Below, piece by piece: positions 37,222 to 45,135 of a stretch of 64,000 nt of DNA; position 1 is the first letter of the stretch, and the number at the start of each line of letters is the position of its first letter. Below the pieces are notes generated by a model. The model searched no databases and was not told the DNA's origin. It was given only the letters and a program-made list of their open reading frames with translations. This DNA comes from Thiocapsa marina 5811. GTDB lineage: Bacteria; Pseudomonadota; Gammaproteobacteria; Chromatiales; Chromatiaceae. The stretch spans positions 1 through 64,000 of the forward strand of contig NZ_AFWV01000019.1 of assembly GCF_000223985.1 (NCBI RefSeq). The letters are read 5' to 3'. The position numbers and the translations under genes were made by a program.

Positions 37222-37307
37222 CTAAAGCGCGTCCCCGCTAAGGGCCGTGGATACACCAAACGTCGAGCTCACTCGAAAGTGAGCATCTCGCTCTGGACGC
37301 GGTTTAG
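37222..37307. repeat. 86-bp inverted-end element, module 3, supplying the fruK stop
   Basis: CTAAAGCGCG ... CGCGGTTTAG, 86 bp, very similar to 63829-63914 (shared GTGGATAC, CCAAACGTCGA and GCTCTGGACGCGGTTTAG). Read leftward, its end is CTAAACCGCG, and this TAA is the fruK stop codon. Confidence 0.85.
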
Positions 37308-38260
37308 GCGACGGCGTCGAGTGCGCTCACCTGCACGCGGGCGGCGAAGGATTCGACGACCTCGGCGCCGGGCAGATTAGGACCCAGCTCGCAGAGTGCG
37401 CCGAGCGAAAAGGCGGTCGCCAGGCGCGCGCGTCCGGCCAGGTCCAGGCCGTGCAGCGTGCCGACGACGAGCCCGGCCACCATGGCATCGCCCGCACCGA
37501 CGGTGCTTTTGACCTTGACGGCCGGCGGTGTCGCGAAGACCGCCCCGTCGCGCTCGACAAAGAGTGCACCGGCGGCGCCCATCGAGACGGCAACCAGACC
37601 CACACCCTGCTCGACCAGCGATCGGGCGGCCGCCAGCACCTCGGCACGGCCCTTCAGCGGCCGGCCGACCAGCTCGCTCAGCTCCTCGATGTTCGGCTTG
37701 ATGATGTCCGGGCCGCGGCCGACGGCCTCGGCAAAGGGGGCACCGCTCGCGTCGAGCACGACCTGCTTGCCGCGTGCCTTGAGACGCGTGACCAGCTCCG
37801 CGTAGATCGTCGCATGCACCCCGGCCGGGACGCTGCCCGAGAGCACGAACCAGTCGGTGTCCGCACAGAGGCTGTCGATCGTCTCGGTCAGACGCAGCAG
37901 ATCATCCGGGTGCGGCTCCAGGCCGGGAAAGTTGATGTCGGTGACCTGGTCCAGGATGGGGTCGACGATCTTGACGTTGACGCGGGTGCGTCCGGGCAAC
38001 CGTACGAAGCGGTCCTCGATCCCCTTGCGGGCAAAGAGCGCGACAAAGGGCTCGGCGTTGGCGGCGCCGAGCAGCCCCGTCGCAGCAACCCGCGGGCCGA
38101 AATCGGCCAGGAAGGAGGCGACGTTGACCCCTTTGCCGCCGGCATCCGACTGCTCCTGCTCGACGCGGTTGACGCGTCCGGCGGTGAACTCCGGCACCCG
38201 CGCGGTCTGGTCGATGGCCGGGTTCAGGCTGAGCGTGGCGATCTTGGTGCTGTTGGTCAT
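37304..38260 (-). CDS. fruK: 1-phosphofructokinase
   Basis: A 318-residue PfkB-family kinase converting fructose 1-phosphate to fructose 1,6-bisphosphate. Landmarks: TLSLNPAIDQTARVPEF, the substrate loop SDAGGKGVNVASFL, and the anion-hole/catalytic motif STVGAGDAMVAGLVVG. The Met at 38260 has GGAG nine bases upstream. An alternative Met at 38275 overlaps the fruB stop as TGATG but has no ribosome site. Either way it is coupled to fruB. The TAA stop is the end of a repeat element. Confidence 0.94.
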   Translation of the reverse strand: MTNSTKIATLSLNPAIDQTARVPEFTAGRVNRVEQEQSDAGGKGVNVASFLADFGPRVAATGLLGAANAEPFVALFARKGIEDRFVRLPGRTRVNVKIVDPILDQVTDINFPGLEPHPDDLLRLTETIDSLCADTDWFVLSGSVPAGVHATIYAELVTRLKARGKQVVLDASGAPFAEAVGRGPDIIKPNIEELSELVGRPLKGRAEVLAAARSLVEQGVGLVAVSMGAAGALFVERDGAVFATPPAVKVKSTVGAGDAMVAGLVVGTLHGLDLAGRARLATAFSLGALCELGPNLPGAEVVESFAARVQVSALDAVA

Positions 38261-38274
38261 GGTCCGGGTCTCCA

Positions 38275-40740
38275 TCAGCGCAGTCCGCGCACGGCGGCGG
38301 AGGTGGGGCAGGCCAGGGCGCGTCGGGCAAGGGCACGCGCCTGCTCCATCGAGAGGCCGCGGATCTGCGCCTTGACCGCCGCGATGCTCGGGATGCTCAC
38401 CGAGAGCTCGCGCACGCCAAGACCGGTCAGGATGACCACGCCGCGCGGGTCGCCGGCGATGCCGCCGCAGACCCCGACCCAGATCCCGGCCTTGTCGGCG
38501 GCGCGCACGGTCGCATCGATCATGCGAAGTACGGCCGGATGCAGACCGTCGGCTTGACGCGACAGCAGCGGGTGCATCCGGTCCACCGCCAAGCAATACT
38601 GGGTGAGATCGTTGGAGCCGATCGAGAAGAAGTCCGCCTCGGCGGCCAGCTCCTCGGCCATCATTACCGCGGAGGGGACCTCGATCATGATGCCGATCTC
38701 GACCGGATCAGCGCCGAGCTCCAGACGGACCTCCTCGGTCAGGGACTTGGCGCGCTTGAGCTCCTCCAGGGTCGAGATCATGGGGTACATGATGCGTACC
38801 GGGCCATGCGCAGCGGCGCGGAAGATGGCCCGCAGCTGGGTGCGGAACAGCTCGGGGCGGTTCAGACAGAGCCGGATGCCGCGCTCGCCGAGGAAGGGGT
38901 TCTCCTCCGCCGGCATGGACATGTAGGGCACGGCCTTGTCGCCGCCGATGTCCAGGGTGCGGATGATGATGGGCAGGCCGTTCAAGGCGCGGACCATCTC
39001 GGTGTAGGCCGCGGCCTGCTCGTCCTCGCTCGGGGCCTGATCGCGACCCAGGAAGAGGAACTCGGTGCGCAGCAGGCCGACGCCCTCCCCGCCCGCCTCA
39101 ACCGCTCGACCGGCCTCCGCGGGTGCGGCGATGTTGGCAACCACCTCGATGCGTGCCCCGTCGGTCGTGATGGCGGGCTGGTAGCAGGCGCGACGTTCGG
39201 CCTCGCGCTGGGTCGCCAAGTCGGCGCGCGCACGCTCGGCGTTGGCCCGATCCGCGTCGGTCGGGATCAGCACCAGGGTGCCGCTGTTGCCGTCCAACAC
39301 GATCGGGCTGCCGTCGGCGATGTCGAGCACCGAGTCACCGGCACCGACCACGGCCGGGATGCCGAGTGAGCGGGCGATGATGGCGGTGTGGGAGGTCGGC
39401 CCGCCGGCGGCGGTGCAGATACCAAGCACCAGGGCCGGATCCAGACGGGCGGTATCGGACGGGCTCAGGTCGTCGGCGATGAGGATCACCGGCGTATCCG
39501 GCAGGTTCGGCTCGTCCTCGATGCGCTCCGCCAGCATGCGCAGCACGCGCCGACCCACGTCGCGCAGGTCCAGTGCGCGGGCGGCGAGGAGCGCGTCCTG
39601 CTGCGCGGCCAGAGTCTTGGCCTGCTCGCCGATACTCTGCTCCCAGGCATAGCCGGCGGAGCGCGCGTCCTCGCGAATCAGCGCCTTGGCACGGTCGATC
39701 AGACCCTGATCCGCCAGGAACTCGGCATGGGCGCGGAAGATGGCGGCCTTGCCGGCGCCTGCGCGGGCCTTGACCTCCTCGTAGAGCTCGGCTAGCTCGC
39801 GTTTCGCGGCCTCGATAGCGCGCTCCAGACGTGTCAGCTCGGCGGCGGGATCTCGGGCGGTCGCAGCCACCACGATCTTGCCGCGTTGATATTGCCGGAC
39901 CGGGCCAAGCGCCAACCCGGGCGAAGCGGCCACGGCGGCGACACTCGGGCCTTCCCAGTCGATCCGGGGCAGATCGGCGGTGCCGGCCGCGCCTGCGGTC
40001 TCCTCTTCTTCCTCCAGCCCCGTGTCGATGGCCTCGCGCAGCGCGGCGAGCGCGGCATCCGCGTCGGCGCCCTCGGCCATGACGCGGATGGTCGCGCCGG
40101 ACTCGATCCCGAGGTTCAGGAGCGCGATCAGGCTCTTGGCGTCCCCCGCACGGTCGCCGTGACGCACCCGAATGGTCGCGCCGAAGCCCTTGGCGATATC
40201 GACCAGTGCCGTCGCCGGACGCGCATGCAGGCCATGCGGGGAGGTGATGACGGCATCGAAGTGATTCGGAAGATCATCCGGCAGCGGTTCCGTCGTCGGT
40301 GCGCCCGGGGCGGTTCCGCTCGATAGCCGTTGCGCGATATCCGCCGGGCTGGTGGTTCGGGCGAGCCGTGCGGCCTCGGCCGCGTCGCCGAGGACATCGG
40401 TCAGGTTGGTCAGGATCTGGAGATGCTCGTCGGACTTGGCCGCGATGCCGACCACCAGATGCACGCGGTCGCCCGGATTCCACTCAACGCCCTCCGGCAC
40501 CTGCAGCACGGCGACGCCGGTCTTCTTGATCATCCCGCGGTCCTTGGGCACGCCATGAGGGATGGCGATGCCGTTGCCGAGAAAGGTGTTGGCCACGCGC
40601 TCACGCGCCAGCAGGCTGTCGATATAGCCCGGCTCGATGTAACCCGCATCGACCAGGATCCGGCCGACCTGACGGATGGCGTCGGTCTTGTCGATTGCGG
40701 TGGCGCCGAGACGCACCGCGGAGAGGTCTAAAGAGATCAT
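38275..40740 (-). CDS. fruB: Fructose PTS multiphosphoryl transfer protein (IIA-HPr-EI)
   Basis: An 821-residue three-domain phosphocarrier. The N-terminal EIIA-Fru has phosphorylated His62 in GIAIPHGVPKD. HPr has His172 in SPHGLHARPATAL, and enzyme I has His451 in GGPTSHTAIIARS, with the PEP-binding C-terminal barrel after it. It passes phosphate from PEP to FruA. E. coli FruB lacks the EI domain; the fused EI here makes the system self-contained. GGAGG precedes the ATG. It is the first gene of the operon. Confidence 0.95.
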   Translation of the reverse strand: MISLDLSAVRLGATAIDKTDAIRQVGRILVDAGYIEPGYIDSLLARERVANTFLGNGIAIPHGVPKDRGMIKKTGVAVLQVPEGVEWNPGDRVHLVVGIAAKSDEHLQILTNLTDVLGDAAEAARLARTTSPADIAQRLSSGTAPGAPTTEPLPDDLPNHFDAVITSPHGLHARPATALVDIAKGFGATIRVRHGDRAGDAKSLIALLNLGIESGATIRVMAEGADADAALAALREAIDTGLEEEEETAGAAGTADLPRIDWEGPSVAAVAASPGLALGPVRQYQRGKIVVAATARDPAAELTRLERAIEAAKRELAELYEEVKARAGAGKAAIFRAHAEFLADQGLIDRAKALIREDARSAGYAWEQSIGEQAKTLAAQQDALLAARALDLRDVGRRVLRMLAERIEDEPNLPDTPVILIADDLSPSDTARLDPALVLGICTAAGGPTSHTAIIARSLGIPAVVGAGDSVLDIADGSPIVLDGNSGTLVLIPTDADRANAERARADLATQREAERRACYQPAITTDGARIEVVANIAAPAEAGRAVEAGGEGVGLLRTEFLFLGRDQAPSEDEQAAAYTEMVRALNGLPIIIRTLDIGGDKAVPYMSMPAEENPFLGERGIRLCLNRPELFRTQLRAIFRAAAHGPVRIMYPMISTLEELKRAKSLTEEVRLELGADPVEIGIMIEVPSAVMMAEELAAEADFFSIGSNDLTQYCLAVDRMHPLLSRQADGLHPAVLRMIDATVRAADKAGIWVGVCGGIAGDPRGVVILTGLGVRELSVSIPSIAAVKAQIRGLSMEQARALARRALACPTSAAVRGLR

Positions 40741-40874
40741 GTCGGTCCTCCTCAGTGTTGTTTTAGGAGCCGGCTGCCACCTGCCTCCTGCGTTCTGGCT
40801 CCAGCCTCATGGTCGAGTCCTTTCGGGAGATCGGAAACCGATCAGAGCCGGAGGCCGGCGGCTTTCAAGAACTC

Positions 40875-40950
40875 GTGACATCCGCTCCGCGGTGTCACGC
40901 ATGCCCCTGGCGCTCTGCGCCAAGTGCCGCCGTGCCCCGAGTGACGAACG
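40875..40950. repeat. GTGACACCGC hairpin repeat, copy 2
   Basis: GTGACATCCGC...GCGGTGTCAC (40875-40898) followed by GCATGCCCCTGGCGCTCTGC and GCCAAGTGCCGCCGTG. It matches copies 1 and 4. Confidence 0.75.
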
Positions 40951-41023
40951 AGGCCGTCGGATCTTTTGCCGGCGGTCGGGCCTCGCTCGTCGGTCCGGCC
41001 AAAGCACATTTAGTGCGGTTCCC

Positions 41024-41100
41024 GGGATAGTCGAGTTGGACTCGACCCCGCTGGCCGTCAGGACCGAGTAAGAAGACGACTGCAAGTCGTCGATCCCGGG
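41024..41100. repeat. 77-bp dispersed repeat, copy A
   Basis: Shares TCGAGTTG, CTCGA-CCGCTGG, AAGAAG-CGACTGCA and CGATCCCGGG in the same spacing with 44998-45074. In this copy the ends form an inverted repeat, CCCGGGAT (41021-41028) and ATCCCGGG. Confidence 0.75.
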
Positions 41101-41195
41101 CTTTCGCCGCTTCGCGACGATCGCCTGTTTCGCTTCCGGGCGGGGACCAACGCGGCTGAAGGCTGATAGCTGACGGCTGATCGCTGACAGCCGAC

Positions 41196-42497
41196 CTATA
41201 GCGAAACCCCGAACTGCATCCCGATCACCGTCGCATCCGGTATATCGCCCGTCCCGCCCGGCTGAACGATGTACTGAATATCGGGCTGGATATAGGCGAA
41301 TTTGGTCAGCTGGATGCGATAGCCCAGCTCCAAGACCCATTCGTAGTCCGGGTCACCGTTGCCGAGTGATTCCTGCTCGGCGGCATAGTCATCGCTCAGC
41401 TTGCCGAAGGTGGTACCGAAGATGAGGCGGTCTTGATGACGGCCGGCGAAGGGGCCGACATACTGGGCGCCGAAGCTGGTCTGGAATGGGACAAGCGCCG
41501 GCTGCTGCTGGTTGGTATAGGCAAGTGTGCCGAAGAGATAAAGCCCTTGATCGGAGCCTGCGCGCTCCTGTGTGACCTGCTGATCCAGTTGGGCGTAATA
41601 GCGGATGAAGGTATCCGTGGTGGAGTCCGAATTAAAATCGGGCATGTCGAAATAGACGTTGTTCAGACCCAGACCGAAGTGACCGGGCTTGGAGCCCCAG
41701 CGCCAATCCCATTCCAGCTGTGCCATGATCGACACACCGTCGCTGGAGCGAAAAGTGAAATCCGTACCGTGCAGATCTGGATCCCACATCTTCTCCGTCA
41801 GCTGGTAGACGCCGATCTTGGCTCGGAAGTCGTCGGTCGGTGCGTATTGGAAGCGCGTGCCCCAAACGGCGAACGGATAGGATGTCATGACGCCGTCGAG
41901 CAGCACGGCCCGGATCTGGCCGTTGAAGCTGTTGGAGAGGTAATATCCGTAAAATGGCGATCCGGCGAAATCGTCTGTCGCCGTAATGCGGCCGAACTTG
42001 AGGGCGTACTGTCCGTCGGCCCAAGTCTTTTCCAGGCTGAGGTTGTAGAGAAAATAGGTTTGGCCGCCGACGAGCTGCATGACGCTGTAGATGCCGCCTA
42101 CGTCCTCGTCGATACTCGCGCCGGCCCGGTCGATGCCGCTGAGATTGAAGGTCCAGCCGTTCAAACCGGCCGCTTTGCCCAGATCGACCGTCATCCCCAT
42201 GTAGAGATCGCCGGCCAAGGCCGTGCCCTGCTGGATGCCACCGCCGACGTTGCTCGCGACGATGGCGTTGTAGTAGGCAAAAAAGTCGAAGCCGTTGGCC
42301 GCGAGCTCGGTGCGCTTGCCGCCCCAATCGCCGGTGAGATAGTCGCCGTTCAACCAACCGCCCGAGGCGTCCGAAGGGCTACTCGGCGGCAGAGGTACTT
42401 CGTCTCCCACGTTGCCGTCTTCGGCCAGCGCCGCATTGGCTGCGATGATGGCGATCGTCAGGGCTGCGAGACCTACACGGGTGTTGGTGGTATTCAT
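41196..42497 (-). CDS. OprB-type carbohydrate-selective porin
   Basis: A 433-residue outer-membrane protein. It has a Sec signal peptide (GLAALTIAIIAANAALAED), then the OprB opening YLTGDWGGKRTELAANGFDF and alternating beta-strands to the end (VIGMQFGVSL). OprB porins admit sugars. It stands upstream of the fru operon on the same strand and may feed fructose to it, though more than 450 bp of repeats separate them. It is divergent from the solute-binding protein gene. Confidence 0.88.
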   Translation of the reverse strand: MNTTNTRVGLAALTIAIIAANAALAEDGNVGDEVPLPPSSPSDASGGWLNGDYLTGDWGGKRTELAANGFDFFAYYNAIVASNVGGGIQQGTALAGDLYMGMTVDLGKAAGLNGWTFNLSGIDRAGASIDEDVGGIYSVMQLVGGQTYFLYNLSLEKTWADGQYALKFGRITATDDFAGSPFYGYYLSNSFNGQIRAVLLDGVMTSYPFAVWGTRFQYAPTDDFRAKIGVYQLTEKMWDPDLHGTDFTFRSSDGVSIMAQLEWDWRWGSKPGHFGLGLNNVYFDMPDFNSDSTTDTFIRYYAQLDQQVTQERAGSDQGLYLFGTLAYTNQQQPALVPFQTSFGAQYVGPFAGRHQDRLIFGTTFGKLSDDYAAEQESLGNGDPDYEWVLELGYRIQLTKFAYIQPDIQYIVQPGGTGDIPDATVIGMQFGVSL

Positions 42498-42604
42498 CTT
42501 TGTCCTCTCGTAGGGTCGGGGTTCGTCATCGACGGGGCCGTCCGATACGCTTCGATCGAGCGCTTGGCCTGCGACGTATCACAACCCTGCGGGATGAACG
42601 AACG

Positions 42605-44122
42605 ATGACACGACTCCATGGCCTTTTTGTCATCTTTGTCATATTCGCCGTGCCGTCGTTCGCGCTGCGGGCGACGGGTGCCGACGGCGATCAGCGCGCC
42701 GGACAGACCGGGGGCAGGCCGAGCCTGCACATCCTCACCCGCGACACCACTGCCATCGGCGGTCCGGCCGAGCGGCACGGGCGGGACTTCGAGGCCGCGA
42801 CCGGAACCGTGGTGGAGGTGACTCGGGTCCCCTTCGCGGACCTCTACGAGCGGATCATGCTCGGTTTCGTCACCGGTCACTTGCCCTTCGATGCACTCCT
42901 GATCCCCTCGGCGTGGCTGCCGGATTTCGCACCCTATCTGTCGCCGGTCCCGGAGCGGATCATCGCCGGACCGATCGTCGGCGACATCCTTCCGCTCTAT
43001 CGCGACGCTTTGATGCGATGGAACAACCGCTGGATGGCTCTCACTATAGATGGTGATCTGCACATGGGCGCCTATCGCCGGGATCTCTTCGATGACCCGT
43101 CGGCCGGTGCCGCCTTCGTCGAGGAGCACGGTCGGCCCTTGCAGCCGCCGCAGACCTGGACCGAGTACCGCGACATCGCAGCCTTCTTCAGCGGTCGACA
43201 AGGCGCCGACGGCAGCGTGCTCGCCGGCACGCTCGAGGCCTATGCCCGCGACGGACAGCGGATCTGGACACTCTTCAGCCACGCCGCGGCCTACACCAAT
43301 CACCCGGACCATCCGGGCGCTATGTTCTTCGACCCGGACACCATGGTTCCGGCCATCGACAATCCCGGCTGGGTGCATGCATTGAATGAGATGCTGGAGC
43401 TGCGCCGATTCGGTCCAGCCGATGCGGACAGTCTGGACAGCGAGGCCGTACGCACCCGTTTCGCCGCAGGACGGGCCGCGATGAATATCGACTGGGCCGA
43501 TACCGGCGTGTTGGCCGGTGCGCTGGACGGGGGGCAAGGCGGCACGGCCAGGCCATCCGCCATTGCCGGCGATGTCGGCTTCTTCGTTCTGCCCGGCAGT
43601 CGCGAGATCTGGAACCCCGCGAGCGGCGCCTGGGAGACACTGCCGGCCGTCCGCTCGGTCAGCTTCCTGGCCTTCGGCGGCTGGATCGCCTTGGTGCCCG
43701 CGGCCAGCGCCGAGCACGAGCGGGTATGGGCCTATTTGGCCTGGTACGCAAGTCCGGAGCACAGCGCCCGCGACATGCTCGACGGCAGCTCCGGCATCAA
43801 CCCCTACCGTCTCTCGCACCTCGACGACCCGGCACCCTGGCGGCGCCTCCTCGGAGACCGTCAGGCGAACGACTATCTGGGCGTGCTGCGCGCCAGCCTC
43901 TCCGCACCTCAGATCGCGCGCGACCTGCGCCTGCCCGGCTATCGCGCCTACATCGCCGCCCTCGAAGACCAGCTCGACCGCGTCATGACCGGCAGCGCAA
44001 CACCCGAGGAGGGACTTCGCGCCGCCGCCGCGGACTGGGAGGCCCTCACCGACCGCCTGGGTCGCAACAGCCAGCGCCGACATTATCGGGAGGCGATGGG
44101 GTTGTCTGAGAAGCACGATTGA
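42605..44122 (+). CDS. Orphan periplasmic solute-binding protein (family 1-like)
   Basis: A 505-residue extracellular solute-binding protein with a signal peptide (GLFVIFVIFAVPSFALRATG) and the family 1 opening HILTRDTTAIGGPAERHGRD. Later motifs include FAAGRAAMNIDWADTG and FLAFGGWIALVPAASAEHER, typical of sugar-type ABC binding proteins. No ABC permease or ATPase gene is nearby, which is unusual. A porin is divergent and a hybrid kinase follows, so a sensory role is worth considering. The start fits the signal peptide. Confidence 0.78.
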   Translation: MTRLHGLFVIFVIFAVPSFALRATGADGDQRAGQTGGRPSLHILTRDTTAIGGPAERHGRDFEAATGTVVEVTRVPFADLYERIMLGFVTGHLPFDALLIPSAWLPDFAPYLSPVPERIIAGPIVGDILPLYRDALMRWNNRWMALTIDGDLHMGAYRRDLFDDPSAGAAFVEEHGRPLQPPQTWTEYRDIAAFFSGRQGADGSVLAGTLEAYARDGQRIWTLFSHAAAYTNHPDHPGAMFFDPDTMVPAIDNPGWVHALNEMLELRRFGPADADSLDSEAVRTRFAAGRAAMNIDWADTGVLAGALDGGQGGTARPSAIAGDVGFFVLPGSREIWNPASGAWETLPAVRSVSFLAFGGWIALVPAASAEHERVWAYLAWYASPEHSARDMLDGSSGINPYRLSHLDDPAPWRRLLGDRQANDYLGVLRASLSAPQIARDLRLPGYRAYIAALEDQLDRVMTGSATPEEGLRAAAADWEALTDRLGRNSQRRHYREAMGLSEKHD

Positions 44123-44344
44123 TACAGCCGGGGGGGCTTCGCCGGGGCGGCCCCGGTCGGAAGGGATCTGCCCTACCCCGATCCCTTGTTGACCGGGAGC
44201 GTTGCAGTAGACTACAGATGGTTGGCGGTGGCTTCGGCGAGGGATTCACCATGAATGATCGAGCTGCAGCCATTCGATCGACTGAAATCGAAAACGACCG
44301 TAGACTGAACATTTAGCGCACGACGGCGGAGGAGGAAGCCAACG

Positions 44345-44593
44345 ATGCCGACATTACCGGAAGCCATTTACGAGCACAGCCTGAGGCTGCCGGAATCCGC
44401 TGCTCGGGAAGCCCTGGCCTTTATTCAGCAATTGGAGAATCGCTGCGGGAAGGAACAGGTTCTGCAGACGCGCTCATCCAAGGAAACCGAATCCTTCTTG
44501 GCCGCCGTCGCCGGCACCCTCGGCAATGACTTCCCGGACGACATCGACGATGCCGACCTTGGCATCGATGCGCCGCGGGATTCACTGGACTAA
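44345..44593 (+). CDS. Antitoxin of a PIN-domain toxin-antitoxin pair
   Basis: An 82-residue acidic protein (MPTLPEAIYEHSLRLPESAA) with a helical middle and an Asp-rich C-terminus (DDIDDADLGIDAPRDSLD) that looks like a toxin-neutralising tail. Its TAA overlaps the toxin ATG by one base (TAATG), so its role is inferred from that coupling. The N-terminal helix pattern REALAFIQQLE resembles DUF2281-like antitoxins, but only loosely. Confidence 0.72.
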   Translation: MPTLPEAIYEHSLRLPESAAREALAFIQQLENRCGKEQVLQTRSSKETESFLAAVAGTLGNDFPDDIDDADLGIDAPRDSLD

Positions 44594-44991
44594 TGGCTTA
44601 CCTGCTCGATACCAACACAGTCATCGCTTTGATGAAGAACAATGCGAACGTCGTAACCCGGGTACGCGAGGCCGGCCTCGCCGAGCTGCGGATATGCGTC
44701 CCTGTCGAGGCGGAGCTTTGGTTTGGTGTCGCCAAAAGCGCCCGGCCCGATGAAAACCGCCAACGCCTGCTGATTCTGCTTTCCTGGTTGCCCAGTCTGC
44801 CGTTCACCAGCAACGCTGCGCAGTATTTCGGGGATATTCGCGCCTACCTCGCCAAGAAAGGGACGCCGATCGGGCCATATGACCTGCAGATCGCCGCGAT
44901 CGCACGTGCGCGGGGATTGGTTCTCGTCACCCACAACACGGATGAGTTTTCCCGCGTCCCACTGCTGGCCCTGGAGGATTGGATCGGGTGA
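44593..44991 (+). CDS. vapC: VapC-type PIN-domain toxin
   Basis: A 132-residue PIN ribonuclease: MAYLLDTNTVIALM with Asp6, VEAELWFGVAKSAR with the second acid, IGPYDLQIAAIARARGL and VTHNTDEFSRV with the C-terminal acids. The set is complete, so the toxin should be active. It is translated from an ATG overlapping the antitoxin stop. It ends just before a 77-bp repeat. Confidence 0.92.
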   Translation: MAYLLDTNTVIALMKNNANVVTRVREAGLAELRICVPVEAELWFGVAKSARPDENRQRLLILLSWLPSLPFTSNAAQYFGDIRAYLAKKGTPIGPYDLQIAAIARARGLVLVTHNTDEFSRVPLLALEDWIG

Positions 44992-44997
44992 GGGACA

Positions 44998-45074
44998 CGG
45001 AATCATCGAGTTGAGCTCGATCCGCTGGTCGCCCGGCGAGCGCAAGAAGCCGACTGCACGTCGGCGATCCCGGG
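44998..45074. repeat. 77-bp dispersed repeat, copy B
   Basis: Second copy of the element at 41024-41100, same orientation and length, about three-quarters identical by eye. It lies between vapC and the hybrid kinase gene. Confidence 0.75.
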
Positions 45075-45135
45075 ATATCAGCGCTCCCCTATCCAGCCCT
45101 TTTTCTCTGTTTTTTCACGCCCTGCACCCACCGCG

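Larger units (their letters stand above)
40741..41195. other. Repeat-rich gap between fruB and the porin
   Basis: 455 bp with no gene. It contains a GTGACACCGC element (40875-40950) and a 77-bp CCCGGGAT-type repeat (41024-41100). The fruB promoter must lie here, but no Cra-type operator was recognised. Confidence 0.55.

Noticed and set aside
42494-44116. 540-codon minus-strand frame over the solute-binding protein
   Set aside because: Mirror frame in GC-rich DNA; the plus strand carries a signal peptide and family motifs.
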